In this document: one piece after another, positions 62,611-64,000 of the stretch | Layout: every line of letters starts with the position of its first letter | Numbering within the stretch: the first letter of the stretch is position 1 | Source of the DNA: Paenibacillus xylanexedens | GTDB lineage: Bacteria > Bacillota > Bacilli > Paenibacillales > Paenibacillaceae | Assembly: GCF_017874615.1 (NCBI RefSeq) | Contig: NZ_JAGIKV010000018.1 | Span: 87,926-151,925, forward strand | Direction of reading: 5' to 3' | DNA: 64,000 bases | Program-made: the position numbers and the translations under genes | Notes under the pieces: generated by a model | What the model saw: the letters and a program-made list of their open reading frames with translations, nothing else | Told to the model about the DNA's origin: nothing | Databases searched by the model: none

Positions 62611-63016
62611 AAAAACACAAAACTTCCCTCATATGTGCGTTTCCTATCTTAAACGTGCCGAAACAACGATTGAATTAGTTGAAAAGCTTGTTGTATACAC
62701 CATGAAAATTTGTGATTTTTGTAAATGATGGATTGTGTTAATAAAGAGATTGTATATCGTAAAATGACGAATAACATTGTTAAATAGGGATAAATCAGAG
62801 AAAAAGGATATAATATTATGTCATTTTTTTATCTATAATCGGAAATGCACCTGGTTCAATGAGTAGAACGCAACAAAATACTTGCCATTCAATATATTTT
62901 GCGCGATTACTTTTTTTCATTTTTTATCATCGACTGTGTTGGAGAGCTAACGTGCAGGAGAGCGGTTTAGTCAGCCTAATACACGCCTTATTGCCATCCT
63001 ATAATTGTATAAATGA
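62611..63016. other. AT-rich intergenic stretch without recognised gene
   Basis: About 400 bp between the broken acyltransferase and the collagen-like gene. It is very AT-rich in 62690-62940. No ORF with a ribosome site, no repeat and no clear terminator were seen; it may carry the promoter of the former acyltransferase gene. Confidence 0.5.
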
Positions 63017-64000
63017 TTAAAAGAAGGATGAGAACCTTGAAATAGCTACATGACCTGCGCTGTTAGCTATTACTGATGAATTAGCAATGGTAATAGGAAA
63101 CCCAGATATATTCCTAAATTGAAGTGTATCTCCAACAGCAAAGGACTGAACTTGAACTAAAACCAATTGACCACTTGTTGCCGTGGTTACAGCAGGAGCC
63201 AGATATGCTGTAGAATTATTTAGTGATAGCCCAATTGTTGCTCCTGGTAATGTAGCAGCTGCAAGATTTAGTACAACACTTATGTTGTACAAACCTGCAT
63301 TTTGTATTGTGAAAACACTTGTTGCTGCATTATAAGTTAGTGTAGTAAATTGGTTTGGAGTAATATTTAGAATATTTGATCCAGAAGCAATTGACTGAGG
63401 TTGAATATTACCATTAAAGAATGAGTCTACAAACGTAGGAGTTGCGCCTGTTGCGCCAGTTACCCCAGTAAATCCTGTTCCACCAGTAGCTCCAGTCGTT
63501 CCTGTTCCGGTTGCACCAGTCACACCGGTTACTCCAGTTGAGCCCGTTGCTCCCGCGGATCCGGTTGTTCCCGTTCCGGTTGCACCTGTCGCTCCGGTTA
63601 ACCCAGTAGATCCTGTTCCACCAGTAGCTCCAGTCGTTCCGGTTGCACCAGTCGTTCCGGTTGCACCAGTCACACCGGTTACTCCAGTTGAACCCGTCGC
63701 TCCCGTGGATCCGGTTGTTCCCGTTCCGGTTGCACCTGTCGCTCCGGTTAACCCAGTAGATCCTGTTCCACCAGTAGCTCCAGTCGTTCCTGTTCCGGTT
63801 GCACCAGTCACACCGGTTACTCCAGTTGAACCCGTTGTTCCCGTTCCGGTTGCACCTGTCGCTCCGGTTAACCCAGTAGATCCTGTTCCACCAGTAGCTC
63901 CAGTCGTTCCGGTTGCACCAGTCACACCGGTTACTCCAGTTGAACCCGTTGTTCCCGTTCCGGTTGCACCTGTCGCTCCGGTTAACCCAGTAGATCCTGT
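63017..64000 (-). CDS. BclA-like collagen-repeat protein (partial, N-terminus beyond window)
   Basis: The reading frame is open to the right edge; the visible 327 codons are the C-terminal part. About 185 residues are Gly-x-Thr triplets (GAT, GTT, GST, GVT, GLT). A 40-residue super-repeat (120 bp) recurs three times, and each contains two places where a triplet is cut to GT, giving a Gly-Thr-Gly break. The last 140 residues (TPTFVDSFFNGNIQPQ..HVAISRFSSFF) form a beta-rich C-terminal domain like that of exosporium glycoprotein BclA. Such proteins form the hairy nap of spores and are usually glycosylated on Thr. The stop is at 63017-63019. Confidence 0.88.
   Translation of the reverse strand, partial: TGSTGLTGATGATGTGTTGSTGVTGVTGATGTTGATGGTGSTGLTGATGATGTGTTGSTGVTGVTGATGTGTTGATGGTGSTGLTGATGATGTGTTGSTGATGSTGVTGVTGATGTTGATGTTGATGGTGSTGLTGATGATGTGTTGSAGATGSTGVTGVTGATGTGTTGATGGTGFTGVTGATGATPTFVDSFFNGNIQPQSIASGSNILNITPNQFTTLTYNAATSVFTIQNAGLYNISVVLNLAAATLPGATIGLSLNNSTAYLAPAVTTATSGQLVLVQVQSFAVGDTLQFRNISGFPITIANSSVIANSAGHVAISRFSSFF

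Noticed and set aside
63440..64000. CRISPR or satellite DNA at the right edge
   Set aside because: The repeats are in-frame Gly-x-Thr codons of a collagen-like protein with a real C-terminal domain.

Overview
The window reads as a mid-GC Gram-positive, spore-forming chromosome, most likely Paenibacillus. The reasons are the S-layer-homology (SLH) proteins, the AraC regulators with membrane sensor domains, CcdC, FosB, a LanFEG-type transporter with its own two-component system, the strong GGAGG ribosome sites and the BclA-like collagen-repeat proteins. No rRNA, tRNA, CRISPR array or insertion sequence was seen. The genus is an inference from gene content, not from a marker gene.

Left end (1-4.6 kb): a minus-strand set made of a 63-residue peptide built of alanine-arginine pentapeptides, a KAS III-like enzyme and an ATP-grasp ligase that runs off the left edge. 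A divergent XRE/TPR regulator faces it, and a small secreted peptide gene converges on the regulator. This looks like an undescribed peptide-modifying cluster and is the most novel item here. FosB, an SDR oxidoreductase and a gamma-glutamyltransferase follow. At 7.6-10.5 kb a sigma-D-like promoter precedes a BMP-type lipoprotein and a chemotaxis receptor.

Middle (10.5-32 kb): repeat-rich intergenic DNA, bifunctional Nnr, an NmrA-like reductase, a GNAT enzyme, a membrane protein, a large SLH/PAP2 phosphatase, an AraC-type membrane regulator that may start at ATT, and an orphan sugar-binding lipoprotein. The sulfate operon (sbp-cysT-cysW-yezD) has a strong promoter and a 295-nt structured leader of unknown class. 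A secreted PL11 rhamnogalacturonan lyase, a lactonase and an AraC regulator follow.

Right half (32-64 kb): an SLH protein; an Rrf2 regulator and nitroreductase; an MBL hydrolase-TetR operon with a palindromic operator; a HEAT-glycosyltransferase-GATase-like operon whose glycosyltransferase has lost its catalytic motifs; CcdC; an MDR reductase; methionine aminopeptidase; a MerR-like regulator with a Ser/Thr kinase; L-lactate dehydrogenase; a PAS-rich hybrid kinase; the RR-HK-LanFEG module; a GH13 neopullulanase; a membrane transporter with PadR and twin palindromic operators; L-serine dehydratase under a tandem glycine riboswitch; a broken malonyltransferase joined to collagen-like repeats; and a partial BclA-like gene at the right edge.

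Two dispersed intergenic repeat families recur: a 46-bp-unit element (10.7, 16.3 and 21.7 kb) and a family carrying the TAACGAACCTCAGACACG core (11.1, 16.0, 36.3 and 50.6 kb).
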